Source: an uncultured Alphaproteobacteria bacterium (GTDB taxonomy: Bacteria; Pseudomonadota; Alphaproteobacteria; RF32; CAG-239). From it: DNA of 64,000 nt. Of this stretch, positions 43,489 to 51,208 are shown piece by piece; within the stretch, counting starts at the first letter, position 1, and every line of letters begins with the position of its first letter. The translations under genes were made by a program, and so were the position numbers. The stretch is taken from positions 64,809-128,808 of the forward strand of contig CALXTQ010000013.1 in NCBI GenBank assembly GCA_944391485.1, given 5' to 3'. The notes beneath the pieces were generated by a model. It was not told where the DNA came from. It saw only the letters and a list, made by a program, of their open reading frames with translations, and did not search any database.

Positions 43489-44136
43489 TTATCGGCGGCG
43501 CACGAAAACGTTTAACAGTATATAGGCAGCCAGACAGAAGACCAGCATGGCAATGACCAGTTCCCGGGTTTGAACCGGCGTCCAGGCCCGGGTAATGGAA
43601 TTGACATTTACGGCGCTGCCGACAATCTTGAAATCATCGCTGTCTTTCTCATGCAGCAGAAGGACCGTTATCTGATTATCCGGATTTAAATAATCAAAAT
43701 CTATAATAAGCGAATCCTGATAGGGAACCAGTTTTACCGTTACGGATTTGGACGTGTCTTTATTGTCAACCAAATACGATACCAGACGCGCATCCGGAGG
43801 AATAACAATCCTGATGGGATCATGGCCTATTTTTGAAACGTTATCGCCGTCCAGAGCCTGAGAACCTGTGTTCAGCAGCGTCATCGACGTCAGATAAAGA
43901 TCTTTGTATTCCTTTTCCTTAACCGTTACCTTCAAATCATTGATGTTGCGCGACGAAACAATATTGGTATGTTCCGCCTCATATTTAAGGATCGGCTTGT
44001 TTATGTAAAACTGATAGGTTCCGACCAAAATTGCCGAAACACCGATAATAAACGCACCGGTTTTGCTGGTTAGAAAATCCCACATCACCCGCAAGAAACG
44101 GTGCCAGTCTTTTTGCCCCTGCGTTAGCTTTTTCAC
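43489..44136 (-). CDS. Two-helix membrane protein, unknown function
   Basis: A 215-residue protein with a hydrophobic helix near the N-terminus (28-44, GAFIIGVSAILVGTYQF) and another at the C-terminus (194-211, LVIAMLVFCLAAYILLNVF), leaving about 145 residues between them. With a basic N-terminus in and both helices crossing, the middle part would be in the periplasm. It is rich in beta-type text (e.g. VTVKLVPYQDSLIIDFDY). No family recognised. Single gene with AAGGAG-like upstream sequence. Confidence 0.7.
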   Translation of the reverse strand: MKKLTQGQKDWHRFLRVMWDFLTSKTGAFIIGVSAILVGTYQFYINKPILKYEAEHTNIVSSRNINDLKVTVKEKEYKDLYLTSMTLLNTGSQALDGDNVSKIGHDPIRIVIPPDARLVSYLVDNKDTSKSVTVKLVPYQDSLIIDFDYLNPDNQITVLLLHEKDSDDFKIVGSAVNVNSITRAWTPVQTRELVIAMLVFCLAAYILLNVFVRRR

Positions 44137-44284
44137 GTTATTCTCCTTTCTGCTTTTTCTGGGATAAGATAATCGTTTTATGACAATTTCACACCCCGGA
44201 CATAAAAAAAATCCGTCCGAATGTTTATTCTGTGATTTTTAAAATTAAATATATCATGACAACAGAAACAACACGGAGAGAAGT

Positions 44285-44641
44285 ATGGAGCTTTCCTACA
44301 AACGTATTTACGAACCACCGGAGGAAAACGACGGTTTCAGAATTCTGGTCGACCGCCTGTGGCCGCGAGGCATAAGTAAAGAAAAAGCCCGCATTGACTT
44401 ATGGTGCAAAAATATTTCTCCTTCCGATACCCCGCGTAAAAAATTCGGACATAATCCTGAAAAATGGGAAATGTTTCGTGAAACTTACATACGGCAACTT
44501 GAAAAGAACAAAAACTGCCTCAATGAATTTGCGACAGAACTGAAAAAACATGAGACAGTTACCCTCCTTTTTGCGACAAAAAATACCGAACATAACAATG
44601 CCGTTGTCCTTAAAGAGGTTTTAGACAGAAAACTGCAGTAA
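44285..44641 (+). CDS. DUF488 (YeaO-like) protein
   Basis: A 118-residue soluble protein. The family signature is I-L-V-D-R-L-W-P-R-G-I-S and later F-G-H-N-P-E-K-W-E-M-F. Distantly related to helix-turn-helix or uracil-glycosylase-like folds; function unknown. AGAGAAGT precedes the ATG. It ends 4 bp before the first copy of the 82-bp direct repeat. Confidence 0.9.
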   Translation: MELSYKRIYEPPEENDGFRILVDRLWPRGISKEKARIDLWCKNISPSDTPRKKFGHNPEKWEMFRETYIRQLEKNKNCLNEFATELKKHETVTLLFATKNTEHNNAVVLKEVLDRKLQ

Positions 44642-44645
44642 AAAT

Positions 44646-44727
44646 GCCTTTTGCTGGTAGTCAAACCTCCTCCCGGAGGTTCAAATCCTGCGCCCCAATA
44701 TCCATAAAAAAAGAGACCCGAAAGTCT
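44646..44727. repeat. Direct repeat R1 (82 bp), tRNA-3'-like plus terminator-like hairpin
   Basis: Identical at 80 of 82 positions to 45824-45905, 1178 bp away. It carries tRNA-like text (GGTTCAAATCCTGC and a CCTCC/GGAGG hairpin) and then GAGAC...GTCTC-T6. It is followed by TATGGTCGG, which resembles the tRNA-Pro 3' end. No complete tRNA can be folded from it. Confidence 0.85.
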
Positions 44728-44773
44728 CCTTTTTTATGGTCGGAGATATCTTGTAATCTACAGACTGTAAAAA

Positions 44774-45505
44774 TTATATCTCTCTTTTCTGAGATATGCA
44801 TTGATTAATAAGATTTATACTTTCATTCTTTCTAAAATCTATTTTGTATTTCTCAATAAAACTATCAAAACTATGAACCTTATTTTTATTCAATCCGTAT
44901 TTATTTACAAGATTAGAGATATAAGCAAGATTTTCGGTTGTTGAGACAATAGAATAAACTCGATCAGGATTTTTATTAAAATCAACGGTTTCTATACTTT
45001 GTTCAGAATCAAATTTCCGTGTCTGCTGAACTTCGTCAGCATCTTTTGGAAGCAAAACAAAAATACATCCAGCTGGTAAATAGTTTGACGACAATCCTGT
45101 AAATCCCTCTATTGTTGTATCAATTGAATATTTTGAGGTAACATCCACAGTTCCGGGAGAAGTTTGAGATCTACTCTCTTCATCTTCCAAATAACCAAGA
45201 TGACCACTGGCTAAAATTTTTTCTAGAGAAGCAAGATCTTTAACCCCATGAAACCACAGAGGATGCTCATCTGTGACAGTATTTCGAATAGTATTGGCAT
45301 AAGTTTTTAAAATCCGCCTTCTTTCTTCTGTATCAACAGCTGTTTCCGGCCGGGCAAATTGTAATTCTTCATTCAGATGTTTTATCTGACGTAAATATCC
45401 TTCTTTAAACGTAGGATTTTTACAACATTCATATTTAACAGTAATTAACGCTATAAGTTTTTTTCTTTTTTCTATAAAATATTCAAAATTCATATTGAAC
45501 AACAT
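44774..45505 (-). CDS. AT-rich hypothetical protein, possible horizontally acquired cargo
   Basis: A 243-residue soluble protein with no signal or membrane segment. It starts with a helical, lysine-rich region (1-75) and continues with a mixed alpha/beta domain containing W-F-H-G-V-K-D-L, T-I-E-G-F-T-G-L-S-S-N-Y, A-G-C-I-F-V-L-L-P and V-Y-S-I-V-S-T-T-E-N-L. Its base composition is visibly more AT-rich than neighbouring genes. It lies between the tRNA-Pro-derived repeats. The start is at 45505 or 45493 (both ATG, no strong ribosome site). Family not recognised; an ADP-ribosyltransferase-like or effector role crossed my mind but key motifs are not clear. Confidence 0.65.
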   Translation of the reverse strand: MLFNMNFEYFIEKRKKLIALITVKYECCKNPTFKEGYLRQIKHLNEELQFARPETAVDTEERRRILKTYANTIRNTVTDEHPLWFHGVKDLASLEKILASGHLGYLEDEESRSQTSPGTVDVTSKYSIDTTIEGFTGLSSNYLPAGCIFVLLPKDADEVQQTRKFDSEQSIETVDFNKNPDRVYSIVSTTENLAYISNLVNKYGLNKNKVHSFDSFIEKYKIDFRKNESINLINQCISQKREI

Positions 45506-45705
45506 CCACTAGAATTCAAACTATTTAAAGTATAATACAAAATAATAATATTATCAAAAAAATTTTGTTTTTCTCCAAAAGAGGTATTTTTACTTAACTT
45601 ATTGAAAAAATGAATAAAATTTAAAATAATGATCCGTGTAACTACCAGAAAGACCTGTTTTTAAAACCAGTCACATGGGCTATGTTAGGCCATTGATTTA
45701 TAAAG

Positions 45706-45733
45706 AAAAAGTCGTCATTTCTGACGACTTTTT
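45706..45733 (+). terminator. Perfect hairpin terminator inside the insert
   Basis: A 12-bp perfect stem (AAAAAGTCGTCA / TGACGACTTTTT) with a 4-nt loop. No convincing gene precedes it on the plus strand, and it could equally serve the minus strand, so the transcript it ends is unknown. Confidence 0.8.
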
Positions 45734-45736
45734 AGT

Positions 45737-45757
45737 ATTGGTCGGGACGAGAGGATT
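45737..45757. repeat. 21-bp copy of the tRNA-Pro 3' end
   Basis: Identical to 45913-45933, which spans the CCA end, discriminator and acceptor of the tRNA-Pro gene. Such partial 3'-end copies often mark integration sites. Confidence 0.85.
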
Positions 45758-45823
45758 ACTCTGCGCTTTGCTTGAGTTGCACAGGCGCTCATACGCCTCT
45801 GGCGTACCGGCGTTCTTCCGCCC

Positions 45824-45905
45824 GCCTTTCGCTGGTAGTCAAACCTCCTCCCGGAGGTTCAAATCCTGCGCCCCAATATCCATAAAAAAAGAGACCCGAA
45901 GGTCT
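45824..45905. repeat. Direct repeat R2 (82 bp)
   Basis: Second copy of R1, differing at 45830 and 45901. Its last part forms the AGACC-CGAA-GGTCT hairpin with T tract, which probably terminates the tRNA-Pro transcript on the minus strand. Confidence 0.85.
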
Positions 45906-45914
45906 TTTTTTTAT

Positions 45915-45991
45915 TGGTCGGGACGAGAGGATTCGAACCTCCGACCACTTGCACCCCATGCAAATGCGCTACCAGGCTGCGCTACGTCCCG
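45915..45991 (-). tRNA. tRNA-Pro (anticodon GGG)
   Basis: A 77-nt cloverleaf with acceptor CGGGACG/CGTCCCG, D-arm with CCTGGTAGCGC, anticodon stem TTTGC/GCAAG around loop ATGGGGT (anticodon GGG), T-arm GGAGG-TTCGAAT-CCTCT and encoded CCA. Same scaffold as E. coli tRNA-Pro. Its 3' end is copied to the left, at 45737-45757. Confidence 0.96.
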
Positions 45992-46073
45992 AATAATAAA
46001 ACAGCCACATTGAACTGCGATATATATTTATCACTTTACCTGATAATTGCAAGCAGTTTTTCTGCTTTTATGA

Positions 46074-46484
46074 TTATTTTGACGCATTATTGAGCGCCGT
46101 CTTCAGCTCGGCCTTGATTTCCCTTAGTTGTCCCATCAATGCCGTAATAAGACCACGGCTCTTTTCATCCAATTCGGCCGTCAGAAGATTTTCTTCAAAA
46201 AAATCTTTTTGAATTTCCTCTCCCAAAAGATTTTTTACGCCTTTTTCCTTGAAAACCTTCTGAACACCCTCAATCGTATATCTTTTTTCATACAAAAAAT
46301 CTTTTATCAGGCTTACCAGTCTGACGTCATCCGGACGATAATAACGGCGGCCGCCATTGCGCTTCATCGGTTTTATCTGCGGAAATTTTGTTTCCCAGAA
46401 GCGCAGAACATGCGTGGCAACACCAAGTTCCTCGGCTACCTCGGCAATCGTTCTGAATGCGGATTTTGACTTGTTGACAACCAT
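46074..46484 (-). CDS. MerR-family transcriptional regulator
   Basis: A 136-residue regulator with an N-terminal MerR winged helix: [20 protein letters not shown] and [10 protein letters not shown], plus R-R-Y-Y-R-P-D-D-V. The C-terminal helix (95-136) is dimerising. This short type is found next to ihfA in alphaproteobacteria. Target unknown. Lies 22 bp after ihfA and probably in the same transcript. Confidence 0.9.
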   Translation of the reverse strand: MVVNKSKSAFRTIAEVAEELGVATHVLRFWETKFPQIKPMKRNGGRRYYRPDDVRLVSLIKDFLYEKRYTIEGVQKVFKEKGVKNLLGEEIQKDFFEENLLTAELDEKSRGLITALMGQLREIKAELKTALNNASK

Positions 46485-46506
46485 TATTTCTTTCCGTCCG
46501 TCCCGC

Positions 46507-46791
46507 TTATGCGTTGATAATCTTTCTCATGGTCTGGGAAGGTTTAAATGAAATAACGCGGCGCGGCGAGATTTCCGCTTCGACGCCGGTTTTGGGGTTG
46601 CGGCCGGCGCGGGCTTTCTTATTCCGGAGGGCAAATGTTCCGAATGAAGACAATTTGACATCGTTGCCGAGAGCCAGTTCCTGGACAATCTCATCCAGAA
46701 TCATATCCAGAATATCATTAGAATCTTTGCGGGATAAACCGATTTCTTCATAAATAGTTTCCGCTACGTCTGCACGAGTTATCGTTTTCAT
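46507..46791 (-). CDS. ihfA: Integration host factor alpha subunit
   Basis: A 94-residue histone-like DNA-bending protein, one subunit of IHF. N-terminal helices then ...[18 protein letters not shown], whose R-N-P-x-T-G motif forms the tip of the DNA-contacting arm with the intercalating proline. The start is ATG 46791, 8 bases behind AAGGA; a GTG at 46797 is too close to it. Conserved alphaproteobacterial neighbourhood with fabH and plsX. Confidence 0.93.
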   Translation of the reverse strand: MKTITRADVAETIYEEIGLSRKDSNDILDMILDEIVQELALGNDVKLSSFGTFALRNKKARAGRNPKTGVEAEISPRRVISFKPSQTMRKIINA

Positions 46792-46899
46792 TTTCACATT
46801 CCTTAATTTTCTATAATTTTTAATCCTACACAGAATTATATCATATAAAAAGCTATGACAAGTTTCTTATTGAAATTATCAAACAGTAATTTCCGGTTC

Positions 46900-47880
46900 T
46901 TAAATTCTGACCAGAGCGCCACCCCAGGTGAAACCGGCTCCCATGGAGTTGAGAATAACCAGATCCCCTTTCCTTATCCTGCCGCTTTCAAGGCATTCGG
47001 ACAAAGCAAGCGGAATGGACGCCGCAGACGTATTGGCCTGGTGATCTATCGTAACAATAACTTTTTCTTCGGGAAGTTCCAATTTCTTGCCGACACCTTC
47101 AATAATGCGGATGTTTGCCTGATGCGGCAACAGCCAGTCGATATCGGAAACCCTGATGCCTGCCTGTTCGGCAACGACTTCCGCCGCCTGCGTCAGGCAG
47201 CCGATCGCCGATTTGAACACCTCTTTGCCGTTCATGAAGACATATCCAGCTGTCTGAGTGGTGGAAACACCGCCGGTAGCCATTAAATTTTCATACTGCG
47301 TGCCGTCGGCAAAAAGTTTGGTGCTGAGGACGCCCGTGTCCGAAGAATCTCCTTTGCCCTCTTTTGCCTGGATAACCACAGCGCCCGCACCGTCGCCAAA
47401 CAGAACGCAGGTATTGCGATCCGTCCAGTCCGTTACTCTCGACAAAGTTTCGGCGCCGATAACCAGAGCCGTTTTTATCTGTCCGAGCCGGATCATGTTG
47501 TCAGCAATTGTCAGGGAATAAACGAATCCCGAACAAGCCGCTGAAATATCAAGCGCCGGCGTGCCGTGTCTGACGCCAAGACGCGCAGCCAGTTTGGCAG
47601 CAACGGAGGGAAACGTGTTATCGGGCGTGATTGTTCCGATAATGATCAGATCTAAATCTTCGGCAGAAATACCCGCGTTTTTCATGGCCATTTCAGCAGC
47701 ATGAAAAGCCAAATCAGAAGTATATTCCCCTTCCGCGGCAACATGACGGGATTTGATTCCGGTTCTTTCGGTAATCCATTCGTCACTGGTTTCAACCATT
47801 TTGGCCATGTCGTCGTTGGTTAGGGTTTTAGCCGGCAGGTAATGTCCATGCCCGATAATTTCAGATCTAATACACGTCAT
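46900..47880 (-). CDS. fabH: Beta-ketoacyl-ACP synthase III
   Basis: A 326-residue enzyme that starts fatty-acid synthesis by condensing acetyl-CoA with malonyl-ACP. The catalytic triad is C116 in DISAACSGFVYSL, H253 in LLPHQANIRI and N283 in HQANTSAASIPLAL. The start at 47880 (MTCIRSEIIGHGHYLP) follows AGGAAG; a longer frame upstream lacks support. Its first 14 bases overlap the plsX stop region, so translation is coupled. Confidence 0.95.
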   Translation of the reverse strand: MTCIRSEIIGHGHYLPAKTLTNDDMAKMVETSDEWITERTGIKSRHVAAEGEYTSDLAFHAAEMAMKNAGISAEDLDLIIIGTITPDNTFPSVAAKLAARLGVRHGTPALDISAACSGFVYSLTIADNMIRLGQIKTALVIGAETLSRVTDWTDRNTCVLFGDGAGAVVIQAKEGKGDSSDTGVLSTKLFADGTQYENLMATGGVSTTQTAGYVFMNGKEVFKSAIGCLTQAAEVVAEQAGIRVSDIDWLLPHQANIRIIEGVGKKLELPEEKVIVTIDHQANTSAASIPLALSECLESGRIRKGDLVILNSMGAGFTWGGALVRI

Positions 47881-48919
47881 ATATCGCTTCCTGTGATAAT
47901 TCATCCAAATCTACTTTTTCAATCTCGCTGCGAATGGTCGCAACAAAATTCTGCCGCACCAAATTGGCGGCGTTGCTGACGGCAACGGAGAATCCCAAAG
48001 CATCCGTTCCGCCGTGGCTTTTGACTGAAAGGCCGTTCAGCCCGACGAACATCGCTCCGTTGTACAAACGGGGATCCATGTTCTTTTTGACTTTTAAAAT
48101 GACGCCCAGCATAAAGGGAATTCCCAGTTTGGCCAGAAAAGACTCCTTAACGGCCTTTTTAATCAGGCGGATTACCAGTCTTGCCGTTCCCTCAATCGAT
48201 TTGAGGGCAATATTTCCGGTAAAACCGTCGGCAACAATAACGTCAGCCTTATCATTCGGAATTTCATGCGGTTCTATATAACCGGTAAAATCGATATCCA
48301 TATGGGAATTGCGAATCATCTGAGCTGCCCGGTGTATTTCCTCCTTGCCCTTCATTTCCTCGGCGCCGATATTAAGCAGGGCAACGCGCGGACGCGCAAT
48401 ACCCAGGGCATTTTTCGCCAGTATATTGCCCATCATGGCAAATTCAGCCAGATTGACGGCGCTGCATTCCGTATTGGCGCCAAGATCCAGCATAACATAT
48501 TTGCCGTTTTTATGGGGCATGATGCTGACAATGGCCGGACGATGGATTTTTTGTATCGTCTTGAGAACCAGTTTGGAAATAGCCATCAGAGCTCCCGTAT
48601 TTCCGGCGGAAACAATGGCCTGAGCCTCGCCTTTGCGCACAGCATCAATCGCCATGTACATGCTGGTGTTTTTATTGCGGATAACCTGCGAAGGCTTATC
48701 TTCGTTCCTGACCATCTCGTCAGAATGGCGAATGTCGCAAACTTTCATCAATTGCGGGTAATTGTTGAGGGAAGCCATGATTTTCGGCCTGTCCCCGAAC
48801 AACAGGAATCTGACGTCCGGGTTCTTTTTGGCGGCAATTGCCAACCCCTCTATTACGACTCGGGGGGAATTATCTCCCCCCATTGCGTCGATTGAAATAA
48901 CCAGATTATTAGCAGACAA
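47867..48919 (-). CDS. plsX: Phosphate acyltransferase PlsX
   Basis: A 350-residue enzyme making acyl phosphate from acyl-ACP for phospholipid synthesis. Family signatures: ISIDAMGGDNSP at the start and GEAQAIVSAGNTGALM (active region). The start is TTG 48919 (M-S-A-N-N-L-V), 6 bases after GGAG; a longer frame to 48931 begins at another TTG. It lies 27 bp after rpmF and overlaps fabH, as in most proteobacteria. Confidence 0.95.
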   Translation of the reverse strand: MSANNLVISIDAMGGDNSPRVVIEGLAIAAKKNPDVRFLLFGDRPKIMASLNNYPQLMKVCDIRHSDEMVRNEDKPSQVIRNKNTSMYMAIDAVRKGEAQAIVSAGNTGALMAISKLVLKTIQKIHRPAIVSIMPHKNGKYVMLDLGANTECSAVNLAEFAMMGNILAKNALGIARPRVALLNIGAEEMKGKEEIHRAAQMIRNSHMDIDFTGYIEPHEIPNDKADVIVADGFTGNIALKSIEGTARLVIRLIKKAVKESFLAKLGIPFMLGVILKVKKNMDPRLYNGAMFVGLNGLSVKSHGGTDALGFSVAVSNAANLVRQNFVATIRSEIEKVDLDELSQEAIYDVY

Positions 48920-48946
48920 AACCGGCTCCAATCATAATAGTTTTAA

Positions 48947-49135
48947 TTAGTCATTCGTTGTTTTTTGGGCAACAACTTCGCGATTATCATACTGTCCACA
49001 TTTCGGGCAAACGTTATGAGGTCTCTTCAACTCGCCGCAGTTCGGGCACTCCATATAGGAATTGCCTTCCAAAGCGTGATGAGAACGACGCATATCGCGG
49101 CGTGATTTCGATGTTTTCTTCTTTGGTGTAGCCAT
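48947..49135 (-). CDS. rpmF: 50S ribosomal protein L32
   Basis: A 62-residue protein with zinc-binding C30-P-N-C33 and C43-P-K-C46 and the usual basic N-terminus [20 protein letters not shown]. Zinc-coordinating form. In the rpmF-plsX-fabH operon typical for proteobacteria. Confidence 0.96.
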   Translation of the reverse strand: MATPKKKTSKSRRDMRRSHHALEGNSYMECPNCGELKRPHNVCPKCGQYDNREVVAQKTTND

Positions 49136-49279
49136 TTTCTTATACTCTAGGTTAACAGTTATTCTTATTTCCAGACGCCATTAATAACCTAATTAGTTTT
49201 TAAAATCAACTAATAAAATGAGGTCTGAAAGCTTTAGTGCCCTTTTAGCCAATATTTTCTTATTTTGCAAGCATAATTT

Positions 49280-49798
49280 TTATTTTTTGAGTTTGGCTAA
49301 TATACTGAACGGGTTGGCCTTTTCCGTCGTTTCTTCGTCAAACTCCGAAACAAACTGAAAAACCTCCCCCTCCTGACGCGGATAATCTTCCATTACCAGA
49401 GCCACCTGCTCTATGGCTATCTGCCCGAGGTCTATCCTGCCGTTTTCTATAATATCGGGAATATCGTCCTCAATATCAGCCTCCAGCTCGCGGTACTGAT
49501 TGTAGGTCATCCTCGTATCGAACTTTATTTCAAATTCCGGTTCATAGACTTTTGCAAAATTCTCCAGCGTTACAACGCTTTGCAGCACCATTTCCGCGCG
49601 AACTTTTCCCCAAACCGTCAGCAAATGCTCGCGGTTATTCAGCTTCAGCCTGATGTCGGCCGAAAAGCTTTCCACCGAAGGCACATTGAAAACTTCCGTC
49701 AGATACCTTAAATCTTCAGCGCCAGCGCGCAGATTGTATTTTTGCTCGTTCTGTCCGAGTTCGTCAACGACTATCGGATATGAAAAAAAATTTTGCAT
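49280..49798 (-). CDS. DUF177/YceD-family protein
   Basis: A 172-residue soluble protein of the YceD/DUF177 family, linked to 23S rRNA accumulation in plants and bacteria and usually found upstream of rpmF. Recognisable text: L-R-A-G-A-E-D-L, V-T-L-E-N-F and E-x-x-E-I-K-F. The two-Cys box C-x-R-C of many members is missing (V-V-T-L-E-N-F instead), which is common in alphaproteobacteria. Divergent from the bamE-like gene. Confidence 0.8.
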   Translation of the reverse strand: MQNFFSYPIVVDELGQNEQKYNLRAGAEDLRYLTEVFNVPSVESFSADIRLKLNNREHLLTVWGKVRAEMVLQSVVTLENFAKVYEPEFEIKFDTRMTYNQYRELEADIEDDIPDIIENGRIDLGQIAIEQVALVMEDYPRQEGEVFQFVSEFDEETTEKANPFSILAKLKK

Positions 49799-49862
49799 AA
49801 ATATTTTCCTTATGCTATACAGGTTTTAAGTATGAATAGTATATAACTTTAAGGATTTCAAT

Positions 49863-50324
49863 ATGTCAATAAACAAAGCACTTTTTTTAAGCCTTGCGGC
49901 GCTCAGCCTGTCAACCGCCTGCAGCAGCGACTTGTTTATTACGCATAACGGCAATATGCCGACAAACGAAAGAATCGAACAGGTCAAAGTCGGACAGTCA
50001 AAATATCAGGTGAAGTCTATTTTAGGCGCGCCGTCTTCGGTCGTCTCTCTTGACAGAAACACATGGATATACATGTCCTCAGACATCAAGCGCGTGGCGT
50101 TTATGGAACCTGAGGAAGTCGACCGCGATGTTCTGACCATTAAATTTGACAATAAGGACACTGTTGCCGAAATTACAAGAATGACCAAAAAAGACGGTAA
50201 GGAAATCCAGGTCAGCGAAGAAAAAACGGAAGCCATGGGCAGCGATCAGGGATTTTTCGAGAAATTCTTTGGCGGCGTCGGCCAGTATATGCCTTTCCCC
50301 AGCGGAAACACAAACCGTTTATAA
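49863..50324 (+). CDS. BamE/SmpA/OmlA-family outer-membrane lipoprotein
   Basis: A 153-residue lipoprotein. The signal ends in S-T-A-C, so Cys20 would be acylated. The SmpA/OmlA domain (about 32-112) has I-E-Q-V-K-V-G-Q-S-K-Y-Q-V-K-S-I-L-G-A-P-S-S. In other bacteria BamE is an accessory of the BAM complex inserting barrel proteins, relevant to the autotransporter. Head to head with DUF177, a conserved alphaproteobacterial arrangement. Confidence 0.88.
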   Translation: MSINKALFLSLAALSLSTACSSDLFITHNGNMPTNERIEQVKVGQSKYQVKSILGAPSSVVSLDRNTWIYMSSDIKRVAFMEPEEVDRDVLTIKFDNKDTVAEITRMTKKDGKEIQVSEEKTEAMGSDQGFFEKFFGGVGQYMPFPSGNTNRL

Positions 50325-50449
50325 AAAATAATATCCGAAGATAAATTTCGAAGCTTTTCTGCGGCAGGTTCCACAGAATGATGATGTTTGCCGATGGCAG
50401 CGGATTGTTTCAACAGCTTGTTATTTACCGCCGCTAAACCATAAAGCAT

Positions 50450-50477
50450 AAAAAAGGCTCTGAGACCAGAGCCTTTT
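50450..50477 (-). terminator. Terminator after DUF502 gene
   Basis: The stem AAAAAAGGCTCTG / CAGAGCCTTTTT with loop AGAC is near perfect. It ends the recJ-DUF502 transcript and may also stop the bamE-like gene from the other side. Confidence 0.85.
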
Positions 50478-50479
50478 TA

Positions 50480-51208
50480 CTAATCTTTTTTTCCGTGTTT
50501 TCGTCGCAGCCTGTCCGCCTCGTCCGGAGAGACAATGCCGCCGGAAATTACGAACTTGATGCCGGCCTCGACACTCATCTCCAAAGGAATTGTATCGCTT
50601 TTGGGAACAAAAATCAGAAATCCGGAAGTCGGGTTCGGCGTTGTCGGAATAAAAACGTTTATCATTTCCTCCTTGAGGAGGCTTTTTACCTCGCCATCGG
50701 TATCGGTGCTGACAAATCCCAAAATCCAAATTCCTTTCCGGGGATATTCCAGAAGCACTACCCGCTTGAACGCATTGCTCTTGTTGGACAGGAACGTCTC
50801 GAAAATTTGTTTCAAAACCGAATAGATGCTGGAAATAAACGGCATTTTGTAGAGAATCCATTCTCCCAGCCGCAGAAAAAACTTGCCCAGGAAACCGGCA
50901 GCAAACATGCCGATCAAAATCAAAACGGCAACCAGAATGATGATGCCTAGCCCCGGGATCGTGAACGGCAGGAAATTATCCGGCTTAAACTGCGGCGGCA
51001 AAAGCCGGTTGACCGACATATCCGTAAACATGATAACTTTGTAAGCGACATAAAAAGTTATCATAACCGGCGCGGTTACCAGTATTCCGGTAAAGAAATA
51101 GGCGCGCAGTTTGGCGCCGAGCTTCATAAAAACAGCCCGCTCGCGCTCCAGCCGAATACGCTTGATGTTCAACGCCCGCGTTTTTATTTTTTCCTGATTG
51201 TCCATCAT
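50480..51208 (-). CDS. DUF502 membrane protein
   Basis: A 242-residue protein with two hydrophobic helices (about 37-62 with FFTGILVTAPVMITFYVAYK and 85-112 with PGLGIIILVAVLILIGMFAAG) followed by the conserved text SIYSVLKQIFETF, then FVPTTPNPTSGFLIFVP-like segment and a charged end. Typical DUF502, function unknown. Its start overlaps the recJ stop (ATGA, 51205-51208), so it is translationally coupled to recJ. Confidence 0.87.
   Translation of the reverse strand: MMDNQEKIKTRALNIKRIRLERERAVFMKLGAKLRAYFFTGILVTAPVMITFYVAYKVIMFTDMSVNRLLPPQFKPDNFLPFTIPGLGIIILVAVLILIGMFAAGFLGKFFLRLGEWILYKMPFISSIYSVLKQIFETFLSNKSNAFKRVVLLEYPRKGIWILGFVSTDTDGEVKSLLKEEMINVFIPTTPNPTSGFLIFVPKSDTIPLEMSVEAGIKFVISGGIVSPDEADRLRRKHGKKD

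Larger units (their letters stand above)
44728..45757. mobile_element. Candidate small AT-rich insertion at the tRNA-Pro 3' end, no integrase
   Basis: About 1 kb of clearly AT-rich DNA sits between a fragment of the tRNA-Pro 3' end (TATGGTCGG, 44735-44743) and a 21-bp copy of it (45737-45757); the real tRNA follows at 45915. One unknown gene lies inside. The pattern resembles an integrated cargo module flanked by att-like repeats, but no recombinase is present and the left copy is only about 9 bp, so this is inference. Confidence 0.4.
45506..45914. other. Gene-free stretch: AT-rich tail, terminator hairpin, tRNA-tail copy, GC-rich spacer and repeat R2
   Basis: 45506-45705 is AT-rich with no supported gene. 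A terminator hairpin, the 21-bp tRNA-tail copy, a GC-rich spacer (45758-45823, with ACAGGCGCTCATACGCC) and repeat R2 follow. An open frame across it encodes no believable protein. Confidence 0.7.

Noticed and set aside
44646-45905. Two extra tRNA genes at the 82-bp repeats
   Set aside because: Each repeat has a T-arm-like element but no 5' acceptor strand, no proper anticodon arm, and a mismatched T stem, so they are tRNA-like fragments.
45675-46013. Reading frame with [10 protein letters not shown] across the tRNA-Pro region
   Set aside because: It translates the tRNA gene and repeat R2; this peptide is a well-known false translation of tRNA 3' ends.
50246-50449. Minus-strand frame of 67 codons beside the bamE-like gene
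   Set aside because: It overlaps that gene's end and lacks a start signal or recognisable sequence.
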